Source of the DNA: an uncultured Lachnospiraceae bacterium
GTDB taxonomy: Bacteria; Bacillota; Clostridia; Lachnospirales; Lachnospiraceae
Assembly (NCBI GenBank): GCA_910588285.1
Contig: CAJUQB010000009.1
Coordinates: 9,427 to 73,426 of the forward strand
Reading direction: 5' to 3'
DNA: 64,000 nucleotides
The position numbers and the translations under genes are program-made. The notes beneath the pieces are model-generated. The model was given only the letters and a program-made list of their open reading frames with translations. It made no database searches and had not been told where the DNA came from. The first letter of the stretch is position 1; every line of letters starts with the position of its first letter. Shown one piece after another: positions 18,501-26,721 of the stretch.

Positions 18501-19042
18501 AAAATGTCCAGGATCCCGCCCCGCACGGCAAACTGCCCGGCAGTCTCCACCTGGTAATTCCGCTCATACCCAAGCTGGGCCAGGCGTTTGGCCAGCTCCT
18601 CCAGGTTCAGGGTATCCCCCACATGGAAGGTGCGGATATTTCCCAGAATCTCCTCCGGCGGCATCAGCCGGTCCATCAGCGCGTCAAAGGTGGTAATCAC
18701 CATGGGGCGCTCCTGGGTGAGAATTGCTGCAATAGCGCTCATACGCTGGCCCGTCAGCAGGTTTCCGCGAATGTCCGACTGGTAAAACAGGATATCCCGG
18801 GCCGGGTAATACACTGCCTCCCTGTCATAAAACCGGTATTCCTCGTACAGCTCCCGGGCTCTCTGCTCACTGAAGGTAACCATGATTTTTCCGGAAAAAC
18901 CATGGTTCACTGCATACATCAAATGGGGCTTTATGGCATCAATACAGCCGGAAACCTCCAGGATGCCCTTCTGTTTATTCAATTGTTCCGTCAGCTTCTC
19001 ATATTCCCCCAGTGCCCCCAGGGGATCTGTAAATGCTTTCAT
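15506..19042 (-). CDS. mfd: Transcription-repair coupling factor Mfd
   Basis: Mfd removes RNA polymerase stalled at DNA lesions and recruits the UvrABC repair system. The 1178-residue protein has an N-terminal UvrB-like module, an RNA polymerase-interaction domain near residues 490-560 (YVVHENHGLGIYRGIE), then a superfamily 2 translocase with Walker A GDVGYGKTEIA, VDEEQRFGV and RGRVGRS, and a C-terminal TRCF domain. The open frame extends to 19213, but family length and an AGGTG site favour ATG 19042. The LRR gene ends 28 bp upstream, so mfd probably depends on a promoter shared with pth or the LRR gene. Confidence 0.96.
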   Translation of the reverse strand: MKAFTDPLGALGEYEKLTEQLNKQKGILEVSGCIDAIKPHLMYAVNHGFSGKIMVTFSEQRARELYEEYRFYDREAVYYPARDILFYQSDIRGNLLTGQRMSAIAAILTQERPMVITTFDALMDRLMPPEEILGNIRTFHVGDTLNLEELAKRLAQLGYERNYQVETAGQFAVRGGILDIFPLTAEVPYRVELWGDEIDSLRSFELESQRSIENLEEITIYPASELVLNEELIKRGLNKIETEFEAVHASLRQQMRTEEAHRLKTAVGQLKEELAHLTGSGNVESYLNYFYENPVSLLAYFDWEKTVLFLDEPVRCLEMGKAVQTEFSESMQHRLEKGYVLPGQADAIYSWEQVAASLGNCRCVALSTLDLKTGGLEAKGRFYVDSRTVSPYNSSFELLVKDLRQYKKNGYQVILLSGSHTRAKRLAFDLQQEGLSCFYTEDYDHPVQPGEILVAYGKIKHGFEYSQLKFVVISESDIFGSEKKKKKKRRIYEGEKIASFAELSAGDYVVHENHGLGIYRGIEKVEVEGIVKDYIKIEYDKGGNLYIQATQLELIQKYAGADAKKPKLNRLGGQEWNKTKTRVRGAVKEIARELVELYAARQKREGFVYGPDTVWQREFEEMFPFEETEDQVLAIEAAKEDMESTKIMDRLICGDVGYGKTEIAIRTAFKAVQENKQVVYLVPTTILAQQHYNTFAQRMKDFPVRVDLMCRFCTPAQMKQTVADLKKGQVDIVVGTHRVLSKDVEFKDLGLLIVDEEQRFGVAHKEKIKQMKQNVDVLTLTATPIPRTLHMSLIGIRDMSVLEEPPMDRLPIQTYVMEYNEEIVREAIRRELARGGQVYYVFNRVKQIEDVAAKLASLVPDANVAYAHGQMKERELERIMYDFINGEIDVLVSTTIIETGLDISNVNTMIIHDADNLGLSQLYQLRGRVGRSSRTAYAFLMYRRNKLLKEVAEKRLSAIREFTELGSGFKIAMRDLEIRGAGNLLGAQQHGHMEAVGYDLYCKMLNEAVKTLKGEGREEHFETTIDIDLDAYIPPKYIPNEYHKLDIYKRIAGIESQEECEEMQDELIDRFGEPPKSVQNLLLVAGLKAKAHRMYFTDVLQKGDEVRFVLYEKANIDVANIPGFVDEFYGALRFTPDAKGPYFTFRMNHSSKTRAGHVLDVVRTVLDKAETMLLPVRP

Positions 19043-19070
19043 TGCCATCACCTGATTCTCAAACGCTCTC

Positions 19071-21241
19071 TCATGCCTGTCTGCCGGCTGATTCCTTTTT
19101 CCCCTTCCGGTATATGATTGCGATCCAGGCCGCCGGCAGGAGCAGGAGCGCCGCCCGGGCCAGAGGAATCCTCTCCTCGCCGGTTTTGGGCGCTGCCATC
19201 CCTGACGGCACACCGTCTTTTCCGTATGGCAGGGTCATGGAAACCTGGCCGTCCTTGTAAACGAAGGTCACCGTATGATTTCCCTGGCCCAGGGTCTTTA
19301 GAAATTCTGCCTTCAGTGTCACAATGGTGCTCCCTGACTTCAGGGTATAATTGGAAGGATCCACGCTCTTTCCGTCAATCTCCAGATGATCAAAATCTGC
19401 GAGCTCACCGTCTGCGGAAATGGTAACGCTTCCGTCTGCATTCACCTTCCAGAGCCCCTCCGTCCCCTTCAGGATGCGATAGGTCCCGCTGCCTGTTTGA
19501 GAGCCTCCCTGGGTTCCGCCGCTTATTCCGGGGCGATTGCCGTTTCCCGTACTGCCGCCTGGATTATTGCCGGAGCCGCTGCCTGTACCGCCGGTATTGC
19601 CGCCTGTGCTGTTGTCCGAACCGCTGCCTGTGCCGCCGGAATTATCGCCTGTGCTGTTGTCCGAACCGCTGCCTGTGCCGCCGGAATTATCACCTGCGCT
19701 GTCATCGCCGTCATCTGGCCCCGGGCCGGGAGCAGGCGGAACATAATTATAATGGATGGTTGCCTTTAACACGGTTTGTGACGTATCTCCTAATTTTTGA
19801 ATTTTGTTCCACTGTTCTTCTGTACCGGTAAAGTAGATATCCTTCAGCGGGCAGGAGGCAAATGCCGCTATCCCGATTGTGGTTACGCTGTGGGGAATGA
19901 CAACAGCAGTCATGCCGGAGCAGGAGGAAAATGCATTTGCTCCGATGCTTTCCGCACCCTGGGGAATTTCCACTCCGGCAAGCATCAGGCAATTCTGGAA
20001 CATTCCCTCACTAATGCGGTCTATATTTTGGGGCAATTGCACGCCCATCAGATTGTAGCATTGCATAAACATATTGTCGCCCATCTTCACCTGACTGCTG
20101 CCGGACGCAAATGATACATTTCTCAATTCCGTACATTGCCAGAATGCAGCTGCGCCCACCTCTCCGATGCTGGCCGGCAGAGCGATGGAAGTAAGACTTG
20201 TGCAGGAACGGAAGGCATTTTGTCCGATGACCTCCAGGCCCGGGGCAATCGTTACCGTGCTAAGGCTCTTACATTCCCGGAACGCACCGTCGCCAATAAC
20301 CTTCACACTGGAGGGGATCGAGACAGCAATCATGGACGAGCCCAAAAACGCATTGTTCCCAATGGATCGCACACTGGAGGAAATCTCCGCACTTAAAACG
20401 CCGCTGTTCATAAATGCGCCGGAACCGATCCTGGTAATGCCATCCCCAATCACAGCCTTCCGAATCTGGCTGCTGTATTGGCTCCAGGGCTGCGCACTCA
20501 CATCAGCAAAATCCGGCATCGCTCCGCTGCCGGAAATGGTCAGTGTCCCTGCCCGGGTCAGGTTCCAGGTAAGGCCTGCGCCCATTGTTCCGCTGGCAAT
20601 GGACACATTGGCATCAGGATCATCCGGTGGAATATAATTCTCCGGATAGCGGGTAATATAATGGCTGGTGCTGCTCATCACCGCCTCCTTGGCGATGACC
20701 CGCCCCCAATGAACCTTGCCCTGATGCTCTCCGGTGCTGATGTTTCCTTCCGCAACAACCACTCCTGCATCGCTCACCTCCAGCACGATCACGGTATGGG
20801 CATCATTGTTTACCCGCAGGATATCTCCAACCTTGATATCCGTATATGCAAAGCTGCCCGCAGCGTACATTCTTGCCGGCAGGCTGCCAAATGCCGCATC
20901 GCTTAGGATAAATGCAAAGGCCACGCAGCCTACGGCGGCAATCCTGCTTCCTCCAAGGTTTCCGCCATTCCAATAGTAGCACCCCTTTGTATCGGAATAG
21001 GGTTCCTCATTGGTCCAGGTTGTTCCTTCCTTGTAGGCATCCTGACTTTGCAGCGCTGTCATCGCTTGATAGGCTTCCTGGGGCGTAGGAACCGTACTGT
21101 CACGGGTGATTGCCCCAAAGGCAGCCTCCCCCATAGGTGCATTCCCTTGGATGAAGGGCCCCCCTGCTCTGTATATGCCGCAGACTTAGAGGACAGGCAC
21201 AGACATAACGCTAAGATTGTTGCTAGGATTCGTTTTTTCAA
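19071..21241 (-). CDS. NlpC/CHAP-like plus BspA-type LRR surface protein, frameshifted after the signal peptide
   Basis: The long frame (19071-21134) encodes an N-terminal cysteine-peptidase-like region (AVGCVAFAFILSD, then DAHTVIVLEV with a possible His), six or more BspA-type LRR_5 repeats (AFxxCxxLxxVxIPxSVxxIGxxAF), a Gly/Ser/Asn linker of near-identical DNSTGDNSGGTGSGS units, a C-terminal Ig-like region, one membrane helix and a basic tail RKGKKE. It lacks a signal peptide. One begins at ATG 21241 (MKKRILATILALCLCL, with GGAAGGAG upstream) in another frame. A run of six G on the coding strand (21159-21164) is where the frames part: one extra G would join them as EQGGPFIQGNAPMGEAAFG. Either the gene is phase-variable, it is a recent pseudogene, or one base was missed. 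BspA LRR proteins mediate adhesion. Confidence 0.75.
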
Positions 21242-21259
21242 TTTTCCAATCTCCTTCCT

Positions 21260-21859
21260 TCAATTATAACGGTTCATGGCCGCTTCCAGCGCTCCCTGCA
21301 CCAGCAGTGCCGCCGCATCGGCCGCGTCCTTCATGGCGTCCTCCACTGCTGCCCGCTCCGCCTTGGGGAAGCGGCTGAGTACATGGTCCACCAGATCCCA
21401 GTCCCCGGGCTTTTCGCCCACGCCTACCTTGATTCTCATAAAATCCTCTGTCCCGCACCGGGCGATGATATTTTTGATCCCATTGTGGCCCCCGGCGCTG
21501 CCCTTCCTCCGGATCCGCAGCTTTCCCGGCGCCAGGCTGATATCGTCATAAATTACCAGCAGCTGTTGGGAGGCATCCAGCTTATAGAAATTCAAAAGCG
21601 CCGCAATGCTCTCTCCGCTTAGATTCATAAAGGTCTGGGGCTTCACAAGAAGCACCCGCTGCCCTTCTATGATACCGCTGCCGCACAGCGCGCGGCACTT
21701 CTTGTCCGTTACCTTAATATTATATTGGTCTGCCAGCACATCAATGACATCAAAGCCTACGTTGTGCCGGGTCTTGGCGTATTTTTCCCCGGGATTTCCC
21801 AGGCCGGCAATTACAAACATGGGGGGAGCGTCCTCTTTTCTTTTTTTAAATAGAAGCAT
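21260..21859 (-). CDS. pth: Peptidyl-tRNA hydrolase
   Basis: Pth recycles peptidyl-tRNAs released from stalled ribosomes. The protein shows every family motif: FVIAGLGNPGEKY, TRHNVGFDV (catalytic His), KPQTFMNLSGES and GGHNGIKNI. From ATG 21859 it has 199 residues; an internal ATG at 21820 gives 186, closer to family length and places the catalytic His at position 20. Both starts have an AGAGGA site, so the true start is uncertain. The LRR gene begins 18 bp after its stop; in many Firmicutes pth is followed directly by mfd. Confidence 0.95.
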   Translation of the reverse strand: MLLFKKRKEDAPPMFVIAGLGNPGEKYAKTRHNVGFDVIDVLADQYNIKVTDKKCRALCGSGIIEGQRVLLVKPQTFMNLSGESIAALLNFYKLDASQQLLVIYDDISLAPGKLRIRRKGSAGGHNGIKNIIARCGTEDFMRIKVGVGEKPGDWDLVDHVLSRFPKAERAAVEDAMKDAADAAALLVQGALEAAMNRYN

Positions 21860-21954
21860 GATAGATCCTCTTTTTTATGCATCAGATATTTGAAACATAT
21901 CTATCATACTAGAAAATGACCTGTTTGTCACCTGTCTTTTTTGCGAAATCAAAA

Positions 21955-22005
21955 TCAAAAAATGCCGGATCACAGCCGCCCACCAGGGCCAGCCACAATC
22001 CGGCG
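21955..22005 (-). terminator. Intrinsic terminator of spoVG
   Basis: TGCCGGAT (21963-21970) pairs with ATCCGGCG-like sequence (21998-22005), and a run of six T follows on the minus strand. Confidence 0.7.
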
Positions 22006-22045
22006 CTTCTCATCTCATTCTCTAACTCTATCTCTGACCCTTCTT

Positions 22046-22306
22046 CTACTGTGCCGCTTCCTCCTGAAACTTATCCAGGATCAGCTGCTGCAGCCTCTCT
22101 CTGGTAGCAGAATTGATCGGATGCGCAATGTCGCGGTACTCACCGTCTGCCGCCTTACGGCTGGGCATTGCTATAAACAACCCCTTTTCCCCCTCAATCA
22201 CTTTAATGTCGTGGACTACAAATTCGTTGTCAATAGTAATGGAGACAACTGCTTTCATCTTTCCTTCCTTCTCCACCTTACGTACCCGTATATCTGTAAT
22301 CTGCAT
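22046..22306 (-). CDS. spoVG: Septation/sporulation regulator SpoVG
   Basis: The 86-residue product is a clear SpoVG: it starts MQITDIRVRKV and contains MKAVVSITIDNEFVVHDIKVIEG and a PSRKAADGEYRDIAHPIN block. SpoVG is a small nucleic-acid-binding regulator of sporulation, cell division and surface traits in Firmicutes. An AGGGG site precedes ATG 22306. It follows glgD on the same strand after a hairpin and has its own terminator, so it may have an independent promoter in the ~90-bp gap. Confidence 0.95.
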   Translation of the reverse strand: MQITDIRVRKVEKEGKMKAVVSITIDNEFVVHDIKVIEGEKGLFIAMPSRKAADGEYRDIAHPINSATRERLQQLILDKFQEEAAQ

Positions 22307-22348
22307 GTTAGTTTCCCCTTTCTTATCCTTCCAGTGAGATTTATGTAA

Positions 22349-22391
22349 CAGTTCAGCCAGGAATATTGCCTCCAGGGCTGCCGCTGAACTG
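22349..22391 (-). terminator. Inverted repeat after glgD
   Basis: CAGTTCAGC (22349-22357) pairs with GCTGAACTG (22383-22391) just beyond the glgD stop. The T-run is weak, so termination may be partial. Confidence 0.4.
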
Positions 22392-22396
22392 CTATC

Positions 22397-23512
22397 CTAC
22401 ATTACATATCTTTCGTTATGCTCATACACAACCTTAATGCCATCCCCTCCACTGAAATAGGTATTGGCGCGCAGCGTATCCCTGCTCTCCACAATACAAT
22501 TCTCAACATGCGTATTGTCGCCGATATATACATCATTCAGGATGATCGAATTCTTGATCACGCAGTTTTTGCCCACAAATACCTTCTGGAATAAGATAGA
22601 GTTCTCTACCTTGCTGTTAATAATACAACCGCTGGCTACCAGGCTGTTGCTCACCTCGGAGCCGACATTATACTTGGCCGGCGGCAGATCTGATACCTTG
22701 GAATAGATCTCCGGTTCCTCCCGGAAATACTTGCGTACATCCGGCTTCAGGAAATCCATATTCGTCTCGTAATAGGACTCTACGGTAGAAATATTGTTCC
22801 AGTAGCCCTCCATCTTGTAGCCATAAATGCGCTTCAGGTTCTTATAGCGGATCAGGATATCCGTCACAAAATCATAGCGTTCCTCCGCTGCACACCGCTC
22901 CAGCATCTCAATCAGCTGTCTTCTGCGCAGTACGTAGATTCCGGTGGAAATGGTGTTGGACTGAGCCACCATGGGCTTCTCCTCAAAATCCACAATTCTG
23001 GAATCCTCATTCATCTTCACCACGCCAAAGCGGCTCACATCCATATTCGCCGGCATATCCTTGCAGACAACCGTAACATCCGCCTTCTTGGCAATATGGA
23101 AATCAAGAACCTTATTGTAATCCATCTTGTATACACAATCGCCGCTGACAATCACCACATAGGGTTCATGGCTCCTGCGCAAAAAGCTCAAATTCTGGCT
23201 CATGGCATCTGCCGTGCCGCGGTACCACCAGCTGTTATTTGCTGTCACCGTAGGCGTAAACACGTACAGGCCGCCCTGTTTTCTTCCGAAATCCCACCAT
23301 TTGGAGGAGCTTAGATGCTCATTGAGACTTCTGGCATTGTACTGGGTCAGCACTGCCACATGCTGTACGTGGGAATTGCTCATATTGCTCAATGCAAAAT
23401 CTATACAGCGGTAGCTTCCGGCCACGGGCATAGCCGCAATGGCACGCTTGTTGGAAAGCTCCTGCATCCTGTTGTTATTACCGCCTGCTAATATAATACC
23501 GATCGCCTTCAT
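22397..23512 (-). CDS. glgD: Glucose-1-phosphate adenylyltransferase subunit GlgD
   Basis: The 371-residue protein is the GlgD-type paralogue of ADP-glucose pyrophosphorylase. It has the nucleotidyltransferase start MKAIGIILAGGNNNRM, where the catalytic GGxGxRL loop of GlgC is changed to GGNNNRM, an SGDCVYKMDYN metal-site region and a C-terminal left-handed beta-helix. In Firmicutes GlgD is thought to be largely regulatory and to pair with GlgC. It overlaps glgC by 4 bp (ATGA), so translation is coupled. The pair makes ADP-glucose for glycogen storage; other glycogen genes are not in the window. Confidence 0.95.
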   Translation of the reverse strand: MKAIGIILAGGNNNRMQELSNKRAIAAMPVAGSYRCIDFALSNMSNSHVQHVAVLTQYNARSLNEHLSSSKWWDFGRKQGGLYVFTPTVTANNSWWYRGTADAMSQNLSFLRRSHEPYVVIVSGDCVYKMDYNKVLDFHIAKKADVTVVCKDMPANMDVSRFGVVKMNEDSRIVDFEEKPMVAQSNTISTGIYVLRRRQLIEMLERCAAEERYDFVTDILIRYKNLKRIYGYKMEGYWNNISTVESYYETNMDFLKPDVRKYFREEPEIYSKVSDLPPAKYNVGSEVSNSLVASGCIINSKVENSILFQKVFVGKNCVIKNSIILNDVYIGDNTHVENCIVESRDTLRANTYFSGGDGIKVVYEHNERYVM

Positions 23513-24783
23513 ACTCTGTCACCTGCCTTAATTATATATTCCCCGCTGGCAAGCAGTCCATCCGGGTAGTCCTCAGGCGCCGTGCTGCCTGATATTGCTG
23601 TATTCTTGCCAATCTTCACACCTGCAGGTATCACAGAATCCTCACCTACGGTAACAAGCCCAAAGGAGTATACGCTGGCATTGAGCTTATTGGGCGCTTC
23701 CTCGCCAACCCCAAGCTGGCAGCCGTCCCCCACCCGGCAGTTCTCTGCAATGATGGATTTGTCAATCACCACATTCTCGCCGATGACCGTGTCCCTCATG
23801 ATAATGGAATCCCGCACCACGGTTCCCTTGCCAATGGTGACGCCGGCGCCGATCACGGAACCGTATACCTGCCCGTAAATCTCCGTTCCCTCACCGATGA
23901 TGCTGCGTTCCACAGAAGAATCCGGGGAAATGTACTGGGGACAGATAATGTCGCTCTTGGTGTAAATCTTCCAGAATTCCTCATAGAGGTTGAATTCCGG
24001 AATCAGGTCAATCAGCTCCATGTTGGCCTCCCAGTAGGAGCCAAGGGTTCCGACATCCTTCCAATAGCCATTGTATTCATAGGCAAACAGCCGCTGGCCC
24101 TTCTCATGGCAATAGGGAATAATGTGCTTGCCAAAGTCACAGCCATTCTGCTCCGACATTGCAATCAGCGCTTCCTTCAAGACCTTCCAGGTAAAAATAT
24201 AGATACCCATGGAGGCAAGGTTGCTGCGGGGATGCTCCGGCTTCTCCTCAAAATCATTGATCTTCTTGTTCTCATCGGCAATTACAATGCCGAAGCGGCT
24301 GGCCTCCTCCAGGGGAACCGGCATGGCAGCTATGGTAACGTCTGCGTTATTTTCCTTGTGGAAATCAAGCATTACCTCATAGTCCATCTTATATATATGG
24401 TCTCCCGAAAGAATCAGAACATATTCCGGATTGTAGCTCTCCATATAGTTCAGATTCTGATAAATGGCATTGGCCGTACCGGTATACCATTCGCTGTTGG
24501 CGCTCTTCTCGTAGGGTGGGAGCACCGTTACGCCGCCTTTGTTGCGGTCAAGATCCCACGGAATACCGATTCCTATGTGGGTATTCAGCCTCAGGGGCTG
24601 ATACTGGGTCAATACGCCTACCGTATCAATTCCGGAATTGATACAATTGCTTAAGGGGAAATCAATGATGCGGTACTTCCCGCCAAAAGCGACAGCAGGC
24701 TTCGCTACACCGGAAGTCAGCACACCTAGACGACTCCCCTGTCCGCCAGCTAAAAGCATGGCAATCATTTCTTTTCGAATCAA
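23509..24783 (-). CDS. glgC: Glucose-1-phosphate adenylyltransferase GlgC
   Basis: GlgC makes ADP-glucose from ATP and glucose-1-phosphate, the committed step of bacterial glycogen synthesis. Motifs are MLLAGGQGSRLGVLT (triphosphate loop), SGDHIYKMDYE (metal site), EEKPEHPRSN, and a C-terminal beta-helix with repeated hexads. The frame is open from a GTG at 24792, but AGAGGTG is best placed for the TTG at 24783, giving 424 residues. glgD follows with a 4-bp overlap. Confidence 0.95.
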   Translation of the reverse strand: MIRKEMIAMLLAGGQGSRLGVLTSGVAKPAVAFGGKYRIIDFPLSNCINSGIDTVGVLTQYQPLRLNTHIGIGIPWDLDRNKGGVTVLPPYEKSANSEWYTGTANAIYQNLNYMESYNPEYVLILSGDHIYKMDYEVMLDFHKENNADVTIAAMPVPLEEASRFGIVIADENKKINDFEEKPEHPRSNLASMGIYIFTWKVLKEALIAMSEQNGCDFGKHIIPYCHEKGQRLFAYEYNGYWKDVGTLGSYWEANMELIDLIPEFNLYEEFWKIYTKSDIICPQYISPDSSVERSIIGEGTEIYGQVYGSVIGAGVTIGKGTVVRDSIIMRDTVIGENVVIDKSIIAENCRVGDGCQLGVGEEAPNKLNASVYSFGLVTVGEDSVIPAGVKIGKNTAISGSTAPEDYPDGLLASGEYIIKAGDRV

Positions 24784-24820
24784 GTCTATCACCTCTCGTC
24801 TTTACTCTTGTTATTTTAGA

Positions 24821-24829
24821 ATTATATCA
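24821..24829 (-). promoter_or_regulatory. Extended -10 promoter of glgC
   Basis: On the minus strand TGATATAAT forms an extended -10 about 38 bp upstream of the glgC start. The -35 region is weak. Confidence 0.45.
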
Positions 24830-24980
24830 TATGCGTTCAAAATAGTACACATATTTCACAATTTTTTTTTGATATTTTTCTCATTTTCGTCGCCTTGCAC
24901 AAACTTTTTGGCTTTTCGTCGTTATTTCGACGTGTCCTCCTTTCTCTCCCAAATTTTCCTGCGCCCTCCCCAGTTGGCCA

Positions 24981-25009
24981 TTGACTATCAGAGACAGTTG
25001 GTATAAAAT
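24981..25009 (+). promoter_or_regulatory. Sigma-A promoter of murC
   Basis: TTGACT (24981-24986), a 17-bp spacer and TAAAAT (25004-25009) lie just upstream of the preferred murC start. This argues against translation starting at the in-frame TTG 24981. Confidence 0.6.
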
Positions 25010-25049
25010 GGATGCAGACGTTGTAAAATATAGAATGGATGGTAAAATT

Positions 25050-26429
25050 ATGTATAAAATTAATTTCACGCAGCCGATTCACATTCACTTTATCGGGATC
25101 GGAGGTATCAGCATGAGCGGCCTGGCCGAGATTCTGCTGAAGGAGCATTTCACCATATCCGGCTCTGATTCCAGGGAGTCCGAACTGACCCAAAGGCTCA
25201 TCTCCCTGGGCGCTTCCATTTCTTACGGCCAGAGTGCCTCTAATATAGAGAGCGGAACTGATCTGGTGGTCTACACAGCGGCGATCCACCCCGACAATCC
25301 GGAGCTTGCCGCCGCCCTGGCACAGAACATCCCTTCCATTACCCGCGCCCAGCTGCTGGGGCAGATCATGGACAATTACCGGGAATCAATCGGCGTTGCG
25401 GGGACCCACGGCAAGACTACCACCACCTCCATGATTGCAGAGATCCTGCTGGCCGCCCAGGCAGATCCTACCGTATCCGTTGGCGGCATTCTCAAGACCA
25501 TTAACGGCAATATCCGCGTGGGCAGCTCCCAGGTATTTCTGACGGAGGCCTGCGAATATACCAACAGCTTTCTTCATTTCACGCCCAAATATGCATTGAT
25601 CCTGAATATCGAGGAGGACCATATGGACTTCTTCAAGGATCTTGCCGACATCCGAAGCTCCTTCCACCAATACGCTGCAAAGACGCCGGCAGACGGCGCT
25701 GTCATTATCAACGGCGACATTGAAAACCATCAGGAAATCACAGCCGGGATCGCTGGCCGGACCATCACCTATGGGCTTGCCCCCTCTTATGAATACTATG
25801 CACAGGAGGTACAGTTTCATGCACAGGGAAACGGTTTTTTTTCACTGATGCATCGAGCAGAGGCATTGGGCACCATAGAGCTGTCCGTTCCCGGCCTTCA
25901 CAACATCTCCAATGCAGTGGCTGCAGCGGCCCTGGCCCTGGAGATGGGCATTGAATTTGAGGTCATTGCCAGAGCGCTCCATGCCTTTGGCGGCACGGAG
26001 CGCCGCTTTGAATACAAGGGCTCTTTGGGCGGCATCACCATTATCGACGACTATGCACATCATCCCACGGAGATTACGGCATCCCTCCAGGCAGCCAGAA
26101 ACTATTCCCATAAGCGGATTGTCTGTGTATTCCAGCCCCATACCTACAGCCGCACCAGGGCCTTCCTCGGGGAATTTGCCCAGGCTCTGTCCCTGGCGGA
26201 TGTGGTGGTCCTGGCAGATATCTATGCGGCCCGTGAGACGGACACCCTGGGGATTTCCTCCCGGAATCTGCTGCTCGAACTTGAAAAACAGGGCACCGAG
26301 AGCTATTATTTCCCCTGTTTTGACGACATTGAAAATTTTTTATTAAAAAATTGTATGAACGGCGACCTGTTGATAACTATGGGAGCCGGAGATATACTCC
26401 AGGTGGGAGAACACCTGCTGGGACAATAG
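25050..26429 (+). CDS. murC: UDP-N-acetylmuramate--L-alanine ligase MurC
   Basis: MurC adds L-Ala to UDP-MurNAc in the cytoplasm, the first step of the peptidoglycan stem peptide. The product shows the MurC-specific N-terminal loop HFIGIGGISMSGLAEIL, the ATP site GTHGKTTTTSM, EACEYTNSF, and the C-terminal DYAHHPTEI. The frame runs from 24981, but the promoter read there and family length (459 residues from MYKINFTQPIHIHF) favour ATG 25050; ATG 25035 is the alternative. The ribosome site is weak. The stop codon abuts the first DnaA box downstream. Confidence 0.95.
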   Translation: MYKINFTQPIHIHFIGIGGISMSGLAEILLKEHFTISGSDSRESELTQRLISLGASISYGQSASNIESGTDLVVYTAAIHPDNPELAAALAQNIPSITRAQLLGQIMDNYRESIGVAGTHGKTTTTSMIAEILLAAQADPTVSVGGILKTINGNIRVGSSQVFLTEACEYTNSFLHFTPKYALILNIEEDHMDFFKDLADIRSSFHQYAAKTPADGAVIINGDIENHQEITAGIAGRTITYGLAPSYEYYAQEVQFHAQGNGFFSLMHRAEALGTIELSVPGLHNISNAVAAAALALEMGIEFEVIARALHAFGGTERRFEYKGSLGGITIIDDYAHHPTEITASLQAARNYSHKRIVCVFQPHTYSRTRAFLGEFAQALSLADVVVLADIYAARETDTLGISSRNLLLELEKQGTESYYFPCFDDIENFLLKNCMNGDLLITMGAGDILQVGEHLLGQ

Positions 26430-26612
26430 TTATCCACATTATCCACATTTCAATGTGTATTTCTTTCCCATTGGAATGTGGATTTTTCGTTTACATAACA
26501 TTACTTTCTCCTTACGATTTATTTTTTTATGTTTTATCCATCAAAACAGCCCCGGCCTGATTTCTTTCAACTTTTTTTCACAATTTTGTCCACATTATCC
26601 ACATTATTCACA
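26430..26612 (+). promoter_or_regulatory. Two clusters of head-to-tail DnaA boxes upstream of the DnaD-like gene
   Basis: Perfect TTATCCACA boxes lie at 26430-26438 and 26439-26447, immediately after the murC stop. A second cluster has TTGTCCACA (26586-26594), TTATCCACA (26595-26603) and TTATTCACA (26604-26612), all abutting and in the same orientation. Between them is T/A-rich sequence. This fills the 292-bp gap between murC and the DnaD-like gene. It could titrate DnaA, control the helicase-loader genes, or be part of an origin. Confidence 0.75.
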
Positions 26613-26721
26613 ATTGTCCAACCCCCGCTGTTTTCAGGCATTCCGCGAAATTTTATGCTTCTCTTTTTCCAGGTTTTATGCTAAACTATCCGTGTATTAA
26701 AAAAGAAAGAGGTGTGCCTAA

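Noticed and set aside
19523..19769. Repetitive small frames over the LRR linker
   Set aside because: They come from the repetitive Gly/Ser linker coding read in other frames.
24981..25049. Extended N-terminus of murC from TTG 24981
   Set aside because: TTGACT at this position fits a -35 box with TAAAAT 17 bp later, and MurC homologues start near the IHFIGIGG motif, so the start at 25050 is preferred.
26430..26612. Chromosomal origin of replication
   Set aside because: DnaA boxes and helicase-loader genes are present, but dnaA, dnaN, recF, rpmH and parB are not in the window. It is reported only as a DnaA-box array.
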